From NCBI GenBank assembly GCA_000149265.1, contig CH002890.1, positions 754,146 through 818,145 on the forward strand: a stretch of 64,000 nucleotides of DNA, read 5' to 3'. Below the pieces are notes generated by a model. That model was not told where the DNA came from and did not search any database. It saw nothing but the letters and a program-made list of their open reading frames with translations. The DNA is from Ciona savignyi (lineage: Eukaryota; Chordata; Ascidiacea; Phlebobranchia; Cionidae). Shown here piece after piece: positions 10,897 through 22,888 of this stretch. Each line of letters begins with the position of its first letter. Positions within the stretch are counted from its first letter, which is position 1. The translations under genes and the position numbers were made by a program.

Positions 10897-11802
10897 TTAC
10901 GCCTTAAAAGCGATTTTTTTGCTCTTAATCACACTGAACACACGCTTTTTCTGATACCAGAAAAGAGGAACGAACATTATGGCGAAGCAGAGAGCACGAA
11001 AGCCGTACAACTTCCTTTTGTCGTGGTGAGGTTCAGCTGCCCATCGCAGAAAGACCGTCACATCTTTGGCGAGCTGACTCTGAGTTGCTGGGGTTCCATC
11101 TTCGTATTCTATTATTTCATTGTACAGAGCTTGGGCCATTCCAATGGCTTGACCAGCGAAATATGCATTGTAATGCTGATCCTCTCCTATTACCACCCCA
11201 GCTGGTGGGTCGTAGTAGCCAGTAAGAAGGGAAAAGATGTAATCTTCTTCACCATGCACTCCAAGTACGATGTAGCTGAGGTCAGGTGGCAAGGCACCAT
11301 TGTTGGCGGCTCTTGCTTCCTCATCATTTGTATATGGGCTTGGAAAATAATCTGAAAGTCTGCCTGGCCTTTTAAACATTTTTCCGTTGTCGTCTGGGCC
11401 ATCCACGATTTGAGCTTGTGCAGCAATAGCCTTCATTTCATCTTCTGTGTGGGAGACACCAACCAAATTACGAAATGCGATATATTCCATACTATGGCAT
11501 GCAGCACAAACTTGTCTGTAGACCTCATAACCTCGCCTGATACTCGCCGCATCCAAGGTTTTTAAAGCACCACTATGTTGCCATGGTAAGTGTGGAGCGT
11601 GCAATTCGTCTTCTGATGCCTTGGCCGACTGATGCAGAAAATATGTGGTAACAGTTGCAGCTCCAACTACAGCAACCGCAGTCCCAGAAAGTAGCTTTCC
11701 TTTACCTTTCACGAAACTGGAAATTTTCTGTTTTCTAGCAGTTTGTAATTGTCTTAACGACAGCAATTTAGACGTTGCGTGCTTGGAATAATTTGATAAC
11801 AT
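10897..11802 (-). CDS. CYC1: Cytochrome c1, heme protein of mitochondrial complex III
   Basis: Catalytic subunit of the cytochrome bc1 complex that passes electrons from the Rieske protein to cytochrome c on the intermembrane side of the inner mitochondrial membrane. The 301-residue frame is uninterrupted. It has a basic N-terminal targeting region, a hydrophobic sorting segment at about 40-55, the heme motif CAACH (C99, C102, H103), conserved blocks ARAANNGALPPDLSYIV and DYIFSLLTGY, the likely axial Met in GQAIGMAQ (M222), and a C-terminal membrane anchor at about 266-283 followed by basic residues. Length fits the family. Two unusual spots are Tyr in LLTGYYDPPAG, where many animals have Cys, and LGVHGEED in place of the usual basic stretch. 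It has no intron, unlike most genes here, but no poly-A remnant or damage suggests a dead retrocopy. An acceptor-like AG lies 8 nt before the ATG. Confidence 0.96.
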   Translation of the reverse strand: MLSNYSKHATSKLLSLRQLQTARKQKISSFVKGKGKLLSGTAVAVVGAATVTTYFLHQSAKASEDELHAPHLPWQHSGALKTLDAASIRRGYEVYRQVCAACHSMEYIAFRNLVGVSHTEDEMKAIAAQAQIVDGPDDNGKMFKRPGRLSDYFPSPYTNDEEARAANNGALPPDLSYIVLGVHGEEDYIFSLLTGYYDPPAGVVIGEDQHYNAYFAGQAIGMAQALYNEIIEYEDGTPATQSQLAKDVTVFLRWAAEPHHDKRKLYGFRALCFAIMFVPLFWYQKKRVFSVIKSKKIAFKA

Positions 11803-11899
11803 AGTATTTCCTAAGTATATTGACCAAAGACAAATCAGAAGTGCACTACTACAGCAACGTCTTTGCCTTACTTCGAAGTGACCTTAAATTCAACGACAC

Positions 11900-13230
11900 T
11901 TAATGTTTAACATCACAGCACCGTTACACTAAATCGCGCCTACGTTGTTACGATAACAATGTTGATTTATAACTCGTAACCAGTGGGGTTATGGTCAGGG
12001 GAAATATAAATACTGTAATAAAACGTTGGTAAGCCATTTGTGGATAGGATTTATAAAACAACATTTTATGTCATTTTATACTGATCGGTAGGTTGGTTTA
12101 AGCATATTCAAAAATAAAAATAAATATTATGATCAATACATTTTAAATAGCTGTTGTAGGCTACGTTTGTAAAGTAATACTATAAACGGCAATAAATATT
12201 CTGTAAAGAAATGTTCATGCATGAAATTAGGAAGGGATTCTTAAGTTTATTATAACACTGGCAATTAGATAACCTTAGCCTGGTTACCGAAGTCAACGCA
12301 GTGAGTTGAATAATATGAAGACATTGATACATATTTGTTTAACCCAATATTTTAAGCAATCCGAATAGCCTGGTGGGGTGATGCGCCGTTTTCAACGGGA
12401 ATGCTGTAGGGTGTTTGCAAGCGGTGGTTGTCTTTGTGTAAGACACTTATCGGAATGGGTATTTATGTTTATCCCCGTGAATGGGAAAACGCAGGTGGTG
12501 TTATTACATGAGCCATCGTCAGATAACCTCGCGCCCACTGTCGAACTATCGCAGTTTGTACGAATATTTGGTAGACTTATTAAACTTAGTAGGTTTTAAC
12601 AATGTCCGTTAAGGGCCCTGTCCAAGAACCCAATCGACTAGCTAGGCTATAGCAACCAGTTTGGAAGTTGCAACTCTTCAATTTAAAGGGAACGCAATAA
12701 CCAGCTACTCAGTGGATCCAATAGCCCGAAAGCGGCCGATTAATATAGGTTGTTCTTAAACTGTGAGACAAAATCGTGGTCTCGAGGTAATCTGATAACT
12801 AGGAATGCCGGTGTGATAACTCTAACGACCTTAAGTACTGGTAGCACTAACTCAAAGAACATAATTTTTATATTTGCGGATGTAGGATTAGGTATAGGCC
12901 TATATAGGAACTATATAAACCAGGAGTTAAAACATGTGGGCCATTTGCAAACACACATTCTGTAAATATGTTTAGTCAAGACAATTAGTTTTTAAAGTTA
13001 TTTTTAACTAAAAACATAAAACATTTACGAGCTGGATACAAAATATTTTATAGAAAAAAAGTGGTCCACAGAATCCAAAAATGGAAAATCGCCAATGTAA
13101 GGAAAGTTATTACGTTTTCCCCGAATACTCAATATGCTGTGAAAATGTTCATGATGGATATTTTAAAATGCTGTTCTGTGCTAAAGAGATAATGAAATAA
13201 TTGCACGTGCGGTACATATCTCGTGCCTGG
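11900..13230. other. Intergenic stretch with SINE material
   Basis: Apart from the SINE pieces at 12362-12712 I see no gene. Frames at 12378-12599 and 12750-12965 run through repeat sequence or show no motif. Confidence 0.5.
12362..12712 (-). repeat. SINE copies (tRNA-like piece plus near-complete element)
   Basis: 12455-12712 matches the SINE family in minus orientation (TTTATCCCCGTGAATGGGAA, then the CAATGTCCGTTAAGGGCCCTG core and a decayed tRNA-like part). A further tRNA-like piece lies at 12362-12430 (AATAGCCTGGTGGGGTGATG). Confidence 0.75.
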
Positions 13231-13232
13231 TT

Positions 13233-13469
13233 TTAATACCCCACACACAAATCGACGGCAAAATTCCCATTGTAAGCTGGGTTATCACGGTTGCAAGGTC
13301 CATACACTACTTTTTTACCGTAATCGCCCATTTTTAATGTCGTTGCTTTATATTGTTCAAAGATACTTGCTATTATTCTAGACCTAAAAAGTTTAATCAA
13401 ACACACAGTAGCTCCAGCAACCAAACTGGAAACCTGCTTGTTCTGAATATTATCATACAATTTCTGCAT
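13233..13469 (-). CDS. Small unidentified ORF, 78 residues
   Basis: A single-exon frame about 0.5 kb downstream of the USP-like gene on the same strand. It has a mildly hydrophobic stretch (residues 14-35) with basic flanks and a C-terminal part, MGDYGKKVVYGPCNRDNPAY. That part faintly recalls the N-terminal GDY...HGPYDPARYYG segment of invertebrate ATP synthase subunit f, but the order of segments differs and the rest does not match. It could be a small mitochondrial protein, the first exon of a longer gene using the internal Met, or chance. No clear polyadenylation signal or partner exon was found. Confidence 0.25.
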   Translation of the reverse strand: MQKLYDNIQNKQVSSLVAGATVCLIKLFRSRIIASIFEQYKATTLKMGDYGKKVVYGPCNRDNPAYNGNFAVDLCVGY

Positions 13470-13992
13470 TTCTATAAGAATCGAAGACTAACCAATCACT
13501 CGAACGAGATGTCATGCGAGTCCTGTGTACAGCTTAAGAATGGCAAGGTACGCACAAAACAAATCTTATCAGCCCAATTGTAATACTGTGGTGGCGGTAA
13601 AGTACGATGTGCAAAACAATCCGTGCAAACATGCGGGAACCCCATGTCTGTACAATATATCAATTATCTAATAATCAACGATTCAATCAAAACAGCTACC
13701 GAAACGAAATCAATAAATATCTAAAATATATACAATTGCATACTCTTCCATAAAAGTACGTAGTAAAATAAAAATAAAAGCACAGTCAAATTAGAAAATT
13801 TTAAATCAGGTAAAGATATACAGTTGTGGTGAAAAATAGCCGTTGTATTACTTGCTAGCGCCAACATTCGGTCGCACCTTCCAGCAATTACAGGGGGTCG
13901 TGTGTCGTGTCATATAAATAGTAAAACGTCACTGTGTTTTAACAGTAAAACACCAATGAGAACCTGCGATTATGACGCATAAATGCATAAGT

Positions 13993-13998
13993 TTTATT
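13993..13998 (-). terminator. Polyadenylation signal of the USP-like gene (AATAAA)
   Basis: AATAAA on the minus strand starts about 10 nt after the stop codon (14008-14010) of the USP-like gene. It supports the 3' end chosen for that gene, though it would make a very short 3' UTR. Confidence 0.6.
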
Positions 13999-14007
13999 GT
14001 GACGTCA

Positions 14008-17000
14008 CTATAGACGAGCTGTTCGGTCTTTCCGCACATAGAAGAGAACGTATGCTTCGTTGGTGCAGATGCCACTGTCGCTTATTACCTTCACACTGCG
14101 ATTACAATGGTATTGTGGGTCAACGGACGAGCATACGATCTACATTCTACAACATCTACTTTGCATAAAAATAGTATGTTAAGGTTTCATCCTCTTGAAT
14201 GCAGCCGTTAAAATACGTGCAAACTTCAGATTACTTAGCGGTTACCAAAGCTAATGTAGTGTGTTGTATATGTTTGAGACACTCCCTCAGTATTGGTATA
14301 ACCCGCTAATCCAATGGGTTTAGGCTATTTTCGCTAAGTAACTTGCCCAATGAATAATAATCTAGCTATCGACGACGAGTTTCGATTCTGCAACCCTTTG
14401 ATTAAAAGGTGGCGTACTAACTAGCCCGTCTATTTGGCCAAAATGGTAGCAGGTTATTGATGTGTTTTGCATAATTTATCTCGCTCCTACAAAGTTCAAG
14501 TTCCAAACCTTGAATCATTAAATTCCTTCCACTGTCTCGTTGTGGTGTTGAAGCAATATGCGGTGTAGTGGCCCCCATAACAAGAGCCACAGTGGTTCGA
14601 AACCGCATAGAGATCGTAAATAGGGGGGGAATCACCTACAAATATTAAATGGTAAAGACAATGCAATTACATAGAGCCTTGGTCATCCACCTTTTGGGGT
14701 AAACATTCTATTAAATTTGTAACCCTTGTACACCTAAACATGCATATAAACAGCCATGACTCTGTAAACCTTACAGACTGGCTCAATCACTAAAATTATA
14801 GCTTATATCAAGACTCTAAAGCAGTATCAAAACCTGCTTGTTAATGGGTTTTAAACCGAAAATCTCAGGCTACATACTCAATGCTTTACCGAACTGAGCC
14901 ACAACGACTCCAAGTCAGTATTGGTCATCATGGTAAGCCGACCCACGACTATAACCACGTAATACATGCAACACGATTTAAAGTAGATCATGAAATCACA
15001 ATAAAGTTATTTCATCAGATTCAAACATTGAGATTTTAACTAATAATTAAACACAATCAAACAACATGAATATTTAGACTAGAGGATGGACTTTGCACTC
15101 CTGCCAACACATTAAGTTTACGCCTTTGCATTCTCACCTTCAAATGTTTTCGAAGCATAATCGGCAAGATTTAAACCTTTGACTGGAAATTTGACCAAAT
15201 TGTTCAACTTCTGCCGATATCGACTTCCTTCATTGAACCTTTTTAAATCTGATTGAATTGGTCAAGGAAGCAAAGGGAGGTTACGATAGAAGATATGGTT
15301 TAAGACCTTTGAATGGAGAAAACCCCAACCCTTAACCCAACTCTGATGGGATTAAACCAATTACCGAAACAGGGATAAAAGAAAAAAAGAAAAAATTTAG
15401 GATATTCATGTTTTATCCCTGTGACTAAAGAAAAAAGGAGGGGGTCGTTATCACACACGCTATTAGCATATTACCTCGCACCCACAAACAGGCTAATCGA
15501 GCAATACCAGTGGTGCAGTGTGTTATATGACGTATGATTGATATGATTTTACTGTTTTAGTTTATCCCACATACACAATGGGCCCAGATGTTTGCGAAGT
15601 GCCTTGCCCTAAAAAGTACACCCTAATAGCTTGTTACTAATTTTTAATCTATGAACTTTTGGCTGAAAGGTGACGCACCAGCCAACTAAGGTGCAAGGGA
15701 GACCAATTAGTAAAACAAATATAAAAAATTCAAATATTTCAAATATGAAATGCATTAAAGGATACGAAGTACAAGGACTTTGGGGAATTTGTTGACGGAT
15801 AACTTCTTCGTCATAGTACAACGGACCTTGCATACTTCACACATCTGCGAATATAACGTTGTTGTTACACGGGTACATGGTGGTGTTTTAACCTACCGGA
15901 CGCTCATCTCCCTCCAGTGTCTCACGTCTGGTGAAGGTGTCGAGGCAATCTGATAACGTGGTGGCGTCATTCGAATACATTTTCTGCGAAACAAATTTTG
16001 ATGAAGAATATATCTGGCAAACCATCTTAATTAAATTATTTTGGCGGAAACTAGGAAGGAATAGAAGGATAAGAAACTAATTATTATTAAAGAAAAGATA
16101 AGGCTGTTGGGGTTAGCGTGAGGCACAGGACAGGGTTAGTTCTATGTTGATATTATTGGTGGGGTCGAATTAATTTCTATTTTTAAAGTGGTGTTTCCCC
16201 ATTTTCCTTTCTGGCCGAATAGCTTGGTGGGTTAGTCATCTTTCAGTTGAAAGGTTGTAAGAACGAATCAGATAATAGCTTTTTTGTGTTTTGTCTATGT
16301 GCAACTTGCATGGTACTTAGTAGACGTTTTTTTGACCTAGTGAATTAATAGTTTTTATTAAAACTTAGGGGATGCCTTAATCATATAACATACACTGTTC
16401 CGTTAACTAAACAGTGAGCATGAGGTAATCTTACGGAAGCCCATGTAACAATTTGCCTTGCATTTTTTTGAAGAATTAAACATGAATAACTTGATAACTT
16501 TTCTCCATTTATTGTTATTCATATTTTGGGGTTAAGGGAATAGTTCTTATTAAGCAACTTCCAAAAGAGAAACATTCACCTTCGATATGGGGAGAGATAG
16601 ATCCCAGAAAGGGTCGTATGTGAGAGAGATGTTGCCACATTCCTGGCATTTCAACGAGGACTCCAACTGACCAACAAACAAGTCAAATATGAAGCTGTCA
16701 TCTTTCATGTTGTACCATTTCCATGTGGAACGTGCTTTCTCTTGAGAACTGGGTAGGATTTGAGAATATTCAATGCATATAACTGTCAACATAAGAACGC
16801 TGGAGGAAAATGAAACGAGAACAAAACAGAACAATGGAGTTTACCATCAAGGGTAGATGCTTAACACAGCTGCAAAGGTGATGATTTTTGTATTGAAAAC
16901 TAGGGTGGTGGCATGACATTACTTAATAGCGAGCGGCAGTTTTTAAATAATTTGAAAATTGGCGGAATCAACAAACCCTGCTAAAATGATATAAACTTAA

Positions 17001-20000
17001 ATTCATTCTGGCTGCTGTTATTTTAAAGGTTTAATGGATAAAAACCTGGGGTTGAAAGTATAGTTTATTTCGTATGTCACTACACATTTTTATACTGGGG
17101 TGAAATGCCACCCCTGCCAGGAAATTGACGCCTGTGAGCAGCTGTACTCACCTAAGGTGTGAGAGCTCCCCCAGTGGTTGGCTAGATTTGTGTCGCACCC
17201 GGTTGATATCCTCGTGAAGACCTTCCAAGAGGAAGCGTAGAAACTCCTGGCTGTCTTGCTGCCTATTCATCCAAATATGAACTTTCAACATTTCATTGAA
17301 AAAGTGATTCTTTTGGAAATGCCTAAGCACTATGTTAGGGATGTGGTGCCTTTCAGCCTAAAGTTAAAGTACCAAAACTGGTGACTGGCTACAGTGTGTT
17401 CTTAGGGCAAATCACTTAGCAGTATTGTTTAAACTTATTAAAATTAATTTAATGTGCCACAAGAATAAATTCACCAGAAAAAATTGCATTAGTTTAAAAC
17501 TTAGACTAAAATGATATTAACACTGCGCACTTTACAACACTCTTATAATTTATTTATCATTACACATAGAATGGGAACTGAATATTTATGTTTCTTTTAG
17601 TGGATAAGATAACACAGGGCATTTTAACACAGTTAATTGTCAGTCTACTTGCGTCTACAATCAGATTAAGAGATTACCAATGCTGTTGAAATGGATTGTA
17701 CATAAAGATGTCGCAAGTTGTGGTTCAACCCTTTATTATTAAATAAAAATGTTTTTTGGGAAAGTTTCACCTAAAAATTAGACCAAAACAGCCATAAACT
17801 TGAAATGCAAACGTATGTTTATTTTTGCTGTTTAAAAAAAAATATATTATAGCTTACCAAATAGACCAAACTTTAGTCCTTTTTACAGGAAATCTTTGAG
17901 ATTCAAATAAACATGTCAAAATGACCAAATGTGGTTATCTCGTTTTTAAAGGGTACCGGTAACCTACTGGTTTTAGGTAACTTTTAATAAATTCCATGTT
18001 CAGGATAAATGGAGGCTTGTGGCTGGTTTTCATTACAACCTTTATGACCGTTGATCATTGCGATACCACACATCCAGCTAGCAGGCCACATACACCCCAC
18101 TACACCCCAGCACAGTACTCAAAGAAGGCAGACAGATCAATGTTACTTACTCATAACCCATAAATCGAGGTGAGAACTTTTGAATCTTGGACTTGAAATT
18201 GACAGGGCTCAATGACACCCCATTGGGTTTCCACAGGTGTTTCAATAAATCCGCAAATTCTATCAAAAGGTATAACATGAACCGATTAAGATAGTTTCAT
18301 TTACCTAGTCACTGTAGTTTGTGTCCTTAATGCTATTTCCATCAAACACAACACACTGCAATAGCTCTAGTAACCACAGTGGGCACTAAGTAATCTGACA
18401 GTTGCCTGTGTAATAATTGACAAAACACTTAATTTAAAATTGCACTTTGATGCAAATAAAGCAACCACACCACAAATAAACTACCTCTAATGAGATTTCC
18501 CTTCATAGGAGAGTTCCTGTTGATGTCCGTGATATACTTCTCATCTATGCAATAATCCCGTAGTATGGTGGTGTTGGACAGACATTGCAGAATTGAATTC
18601 ATAAAGCACTGAAATAAATTCTAACTTTAGTTCATGGTTGCTCTGTGTTGGATATGCACCATGAGCGTATGTTGTTTTGCCAGGGGTGCAGGGTATGTTA
18701 TTTGGTTACATTTAGCAGAATTTTGGTTTACACCATACAAAGGTTTCACGCTTAATTTTATGTTTATAGTCACACCTCTTGCCCTCAGTCGAGTTGCTGG
18801 GGCTATCACAACATTTTATATTTTGATAACAGTCTCAATTTAAACAATCCACCTACCCACCAAGACGTCCAGTTTGCTCTTTTTTAAAGAGCATTCTTGG
18901 TCTGCAAAAGATTGTTGCATCAAAACCAGCCGCTAGCTGGTTGTTTGCTTACATGGGCAAGGCACTTAGAAGATGTTACATACTTAGAGAAAAATGCCTT
19001 CTAAAACCATAGAAACCACTCAAAAATATATGCAACACACTGCAAAATATTGGAAAATCCAAGAATGGGTGTAAGGTAGTAGTTTTAATGCCTCTGTATT
19101 TTTATAATTCTGAGAATAAACTATAAATATTTTTATTATACACACTTCTTTGATACTAGATTAACATTACATGCAATTAAACTACCAGTTTAAACCCACT
19201 GTGTTTCCAATGTTCTTGAGTCCCACATTCCCAACAAGCTCATGCTTTAATCCATTGCTCTGGTGAAACAAAGTAAAATATTTGCATCATAAATTATATT
19301 AGGTTAATCTTGATAATATTAATATCATGTAATGGTATTGTTGAAATAGGACTATGTACAAAGGCCAGCCATGAGTTGGATCAAATGTTTTATTCAGATA
19401 TTCTAACTTTAAAAAGTTCATTTTACATATTCTAAAACACCATTACACGATATTATCAACCTTAAACTAATATAAGTATTCTAAAAAGAAAAATTAAAAG
19501 GGNNNNNNNNNNNNNNNNNNNNNNNNNNNNNNNNNNNNNNNNNNNNNNNNNNNNNNNNNNNNNNNNNNNNNNNNNNNNNNNNNNNNNNNNNNNNNNNNNN
19601 NNNNNNNNNNNNNNNNNNNNNNNNNNNNNNNNNNNNNNNNNNNNNNNNNNNNNNNNNNNNNNNNNNNNNNNNNNNNNNNNNNNNNNNNNNNNNNNNNNNN
19701 NNNNNNNNNNNNNNNNNNNNNNNNNNNNNNNNNNNNNNNNNNNNNNNNNNNNNNNNNNNNNNNNNNNNNNNNNNNNNNNNNNNNNNNNNNNNNNNNNNNN
19801 NNNNNNNNNNNNNNNNNNNNNNNNNNNNNNNNNNNNNNNNNNNNNNNNNNNNNNNNNNNNNNNNNNNNNNNNNNNNNNNNNNNNNNNNNNNNNNNNNNNN
19901 NNNNNNNNNNNNNNNNNNNNNNNNNNNNNNNNNNNNNNNNNNNNNNNNNNNNNNNNNNNNNNNNNNNNNNNNNNNNNNNNNNNNNNNNNNNNNNNNNNNN

Positions 20001-21518
20001 NNNNNNNNNNNNNNNNNNNNNNNNNNNNNNNNNNNNNNNNNNNNNNNTACTTTGACTCATTTCTTAAATTCCTTTTACTTAAAATCCCTATACTGAGCTT
20101 AGAAGAGCAGCCATGCCACCCAAAGGGCAGCATTTTTTACAACAAGAACACAGCATTCCAGTAGTATGGAAACAAACAGTCTTATGACATCATAATGATG
20201 TTTATATTATTCAAGCATAATTTTTTGTACACAAATATACCAAGTTACTGTGGATATATATGCAAACAGAAACTTGTAAGGGGATTTTATAATAAAGAAT
20301 AGCACTATTACCGATGAAAGGGAACTCCTTTTTGTGCCTCCAGAAAAAGATGGGACATATTTATCTTTGTACGGCTGGTGATGCACTACAAAATAAAATA
20401 TTAAAACACAAACTCCACAAATGTAATAATTTGAAAGAGGGCACCTGTCACTAGTTCAGGCTTCCTGTCCAGTGGAGAGAGTTTCGATAGAGATGCTAAA
20501 ACAATGAACTGTTAGATATAGCTGTCCGATATAAGTATTTCACTATTAACAATGTTCGAACTCTTAATAATACAGTGACAAATATATAGGCCATTGTAGC
20601 TGTTTTAACAGTATTAAATGAAATATTGTTAAGAAATCTTACTAATATGGTTTGTAACCTAACAACGCCACTATTTTCTATAAATTTAAAAAATAATGAG
20701 GTCAGCTAGTCAGTTGAGCCCCTAACCCTGCATGACAGACCGATTGTGGATCAACACCAGGATGCACAAGGGAAAGACGAAGTCGACAACTCTTATGATC
20801 ATTTTACATAATCAGCTACTGTGGACCATAACTGCATGATCAGTAGGATATCCACTTCATCCATTTTATTAACTACCAGAGTTTGGCAATGTATTATTTT
20901 TGTTAAACAATCTAGGCCCCCCGCAACGGGCTACAGTAAAATTATCTAATTGACTGGTGATAAAAAAGTTTCAAACCACTTCCAAACCCCATAGATACAC
21001 AGAAATCTATACAACAAATCTTTATAACTTTTAATGACTTACATGAACCCCTATTTAAATCAAGCATTGCAGCAACCTTTGACGTAGTGGTTGAGATATC
21101 ACTCAGCCGTTCAGTATGTTTTATGGTTGTTAAAGTTCTGTTATCAGAGTCGCTGCTATAACCGGACTTGGCTTCTGTTCTACTGTAGCGTGTTGCAGGC
21201 CTCACTATATCACTGCTGTTGCTCTGTAGTAAAAGGATATCTGTTAACCATTTGTCTTGTAGTTGATTTTCACATTGTACTTTACCATGCTGTAACCATT
21301 CGTTCGCTCCGTAATAAATTTTCGTGGTTGACTTTTACTGCTTTTGAGGTAGGAACTGTGTTGAGAAAGAATAAGTGATTTGGTATAAGTATATTCAATA
21401 TATACTGGTACAGCATGTATAATACCACAGCATCACCTAGATGCAAGGAAATTAAACATACCTTTGGCCATATAGGTTGGAAGAATATCTTGAAAGATTT
21501 CGTGTCTCCACGTTTGGT
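14008..21518 (-). CDS. Ubiquitin-specific protease, USP2/USP21 type (multi-exon, interrupted by assembly gap)
   Basis: Cysteine protease that removes ubiquitin from proteins. Exons supported (minus): 21518-21462 (tentative), about 21214-21043, 20495-20445, 20385-20312, [gap], 18608-18485, 18259-18151, 17262-17152, 16748-16580, 15983-15897, 15844-15766, 15248-15138, 14635-14509, 14095-14008. Phases match at every junction from 21043 to 20312 and again from 18485 to the stop. The first four exons encode a Ser-rich, probably disordered N-terminus, as in USP2. The core has the catalytic Cys in [13 protein letters not shown], the [12 protein letters not shown] box, [17 protein letters not shown] and CEVCK (the zinc-finger Cys pairs), [14 protein letters not shown], the catalytic His in [12 protein letters not shown], and terminal AYVLFY. 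The exon that should carry GLxNLGNT just before the Cys was not found and probably lies in the N run. The 5' end is not determined. SINE pieces sit in several introns. Confidence 0.9.
14225..14430 (-). repeat. Degenerate SINE in the last USP intron
   Basis: Decayed minus-strand copy: GTGTGTTGTATATG..., then GCTAAGTAACTTGCCCAATG and a tRNA-like end with CTGCAACCCTTTGATTAAAA. It lies wholly inside the intron 14096-14508. Confidence 0.6.
15395..15690 (-). repeat. SINE in USP intron
   Basis: Minus-strand copy starting GGATATTCATGTTTTATCCC and ending in the tRNA-like GCTGAAAGGTGACGCACCAG. It lies between the exons at 15248 and 15766. Confidence 0.7.
16200..16280 (+). repeat. tRNA-like SINE head
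   Basis: GGCCGAATAGCTTGGTGGGTTAG followed by TTTCAGTTGAAAGGTTGTAA resembles A-box and B-box parts of the local SINE family. It is in a USP intron and does not fold as a complete tRNA by eye. Confidence 0.4.
18340..18420 (+). repeat. SINE fragment in USP intron
   Basis: CACAACACACTGCAATAGCTC then TAACC...GTGGGCACTAAGTAATCTGACAGTTGCC matches the middle of the SINE family in plus orientation. Confidence 0.65.
19503..20047. other. Assembly gap (545 N)
   Basis: Unresolved bases within the USP-like gene, between an N-terminal exon (20312) and the exon starting with the catalytic Cys (18608). One or more coding exons are probably hidden. Open frames reported through the N run are artefacts. Confidence 0.99.
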
Positions 21519-22544
21519 CTAAAATTGAACAAAATCGATAACCAAGGCTCTGATTTAATCACAGCATTATTGCACAATAATAAAACACGTACTGGTACAA
21601 TATTCTTCTGATGTGATTTTCTTGGGCTCCATACACTTGGTGTTTATCCAATGAAACATTTCTAGACCCTGTCTGTGCATGTGACGCGTAACCAGTCATA
21701 ACATCACTGATTTAAATCAATATCTGACAAAATTAAAAAAGTATCAATTAAAAACAAGCAAATCCACTATAACCCTACATTTTAATGTTTCACAATGGAG
21801 TTTGTCTTTATTTACTGGGGAATTAAGTTGACACAATTAACCGTTAATTGGACAGTGACCTAGTCTGAAAAGTATGCCATTTTTTGACATATTCTTGTCC
21901 ACGCCTATGAAAATCGCTCTTCATTTCTGATGCATCTTATTTCTATTTAATTGCAAGCTGTATTTTACTCTTTTTAGATTTGTGTGCATCCGTTATATGC
22001 AACACTTTCCAGACTTTATGATTGGAAAAAACTAAAAAGGGACAAAAAGAAGTAGGTAACCTGCAAACTAAACCAAAGATAAGAGTGTAAGTGTTATTAG
22101 TATTAATCAATTCTGCCCTTGACCTTGAGCAAGGCACTGGTTGTTGGTTTAATTCAGTGAGTGTCTAGTAAAGCGTTAAACAGGGGCAAATTATCTTTTT
22201 GTATAACACACAGCACTAGATCTGGATTACTAACAGACATAAGTACCTAGACTGACTGATATTCTAACGATTAGAATCTGTCTTTTAATGCAACCTGTGA
22301 TTTTTCACCCACGGAAAGGATGAACATGAATTTCTTCAACTGTTTTTATTTCGAATATTAAAATAGATGGTCATACGTTTAACTAATAATAAATACCTTC
22401 CCTACAGCCCTACAGTTCAATTCGTGCTACTTCTGCTGTGACTAATAGTATGAATACGACAAGCAATGTCATTAACAACTGCCCATCAGAAAATCAATTG
22501 ACCGTGACTGACATTTTAGAATAGAATCCAGGCCATAGAAAACT

Positions 22545-22858
22545 TATGATATAGGATAGGATAGGATAGGATATTCATCTTTATCCCCGTGAATGGGAAA
22601 ACCAAGGGGGTTAACACACGGGCAATCGTCAGATCACCTCGCGCCCATCGTCGGGTTACCGGAGCTATTGCAGTGTGTTGTACATATGATAGACACGTTC
22701 TTTCAATTTGGTAGAACCCATTAATCCGCTGGGTTCAAGCAATGTCCGTAAAGTGCCTTGCCCAAGGACACAACCTACTAACTAGCTAACGACCAGTTTC
22801 GTACCTGCAACCTTTCGATTGATAGGCAACGCACTTAACCGTTAGACCACGGGCCAGA
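22545..22858 (-). repeat. Full-length tRNA-derived SINE (best copy)
   Basis: Reading on the minus strand: a tRNA-like head (GTGGTCTAACGGTTAAGTGC as A-box region, GGTTGCAGGTACGAAACT as B-box region), a core TTGTGTCCTTGGGCAAGGCA, a body with CGGTAACCCGACG and GGGCGCGAGGTGATCTGACG-like parts, TTTTCCCATTCACGGGGATA, and a 3' tail of repeated ATCCT. This architecture (Pol III promoter head, central domain, short tandem tail) is typical of SINEs. The core recalls the central domain shared by several fish and chordate SINEs. At least 15 relatives occur in this window in both orientations. Confidence 0.88.
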
Positions 22859-22888
22859 CATATCTAGTGATCCTCGGCACAAACGGTT

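Noticed and set aside
19462-20133. Open frames across the N run
   Set aside because: Made only by unknown bases.
22790-22858. Genuine tRNA gene (also 36228, 58205, 47918)
   Set aside because: A- and B-box-like parts are present, but they continue into SINE bodies and do not form a full cloverleaf by eye.
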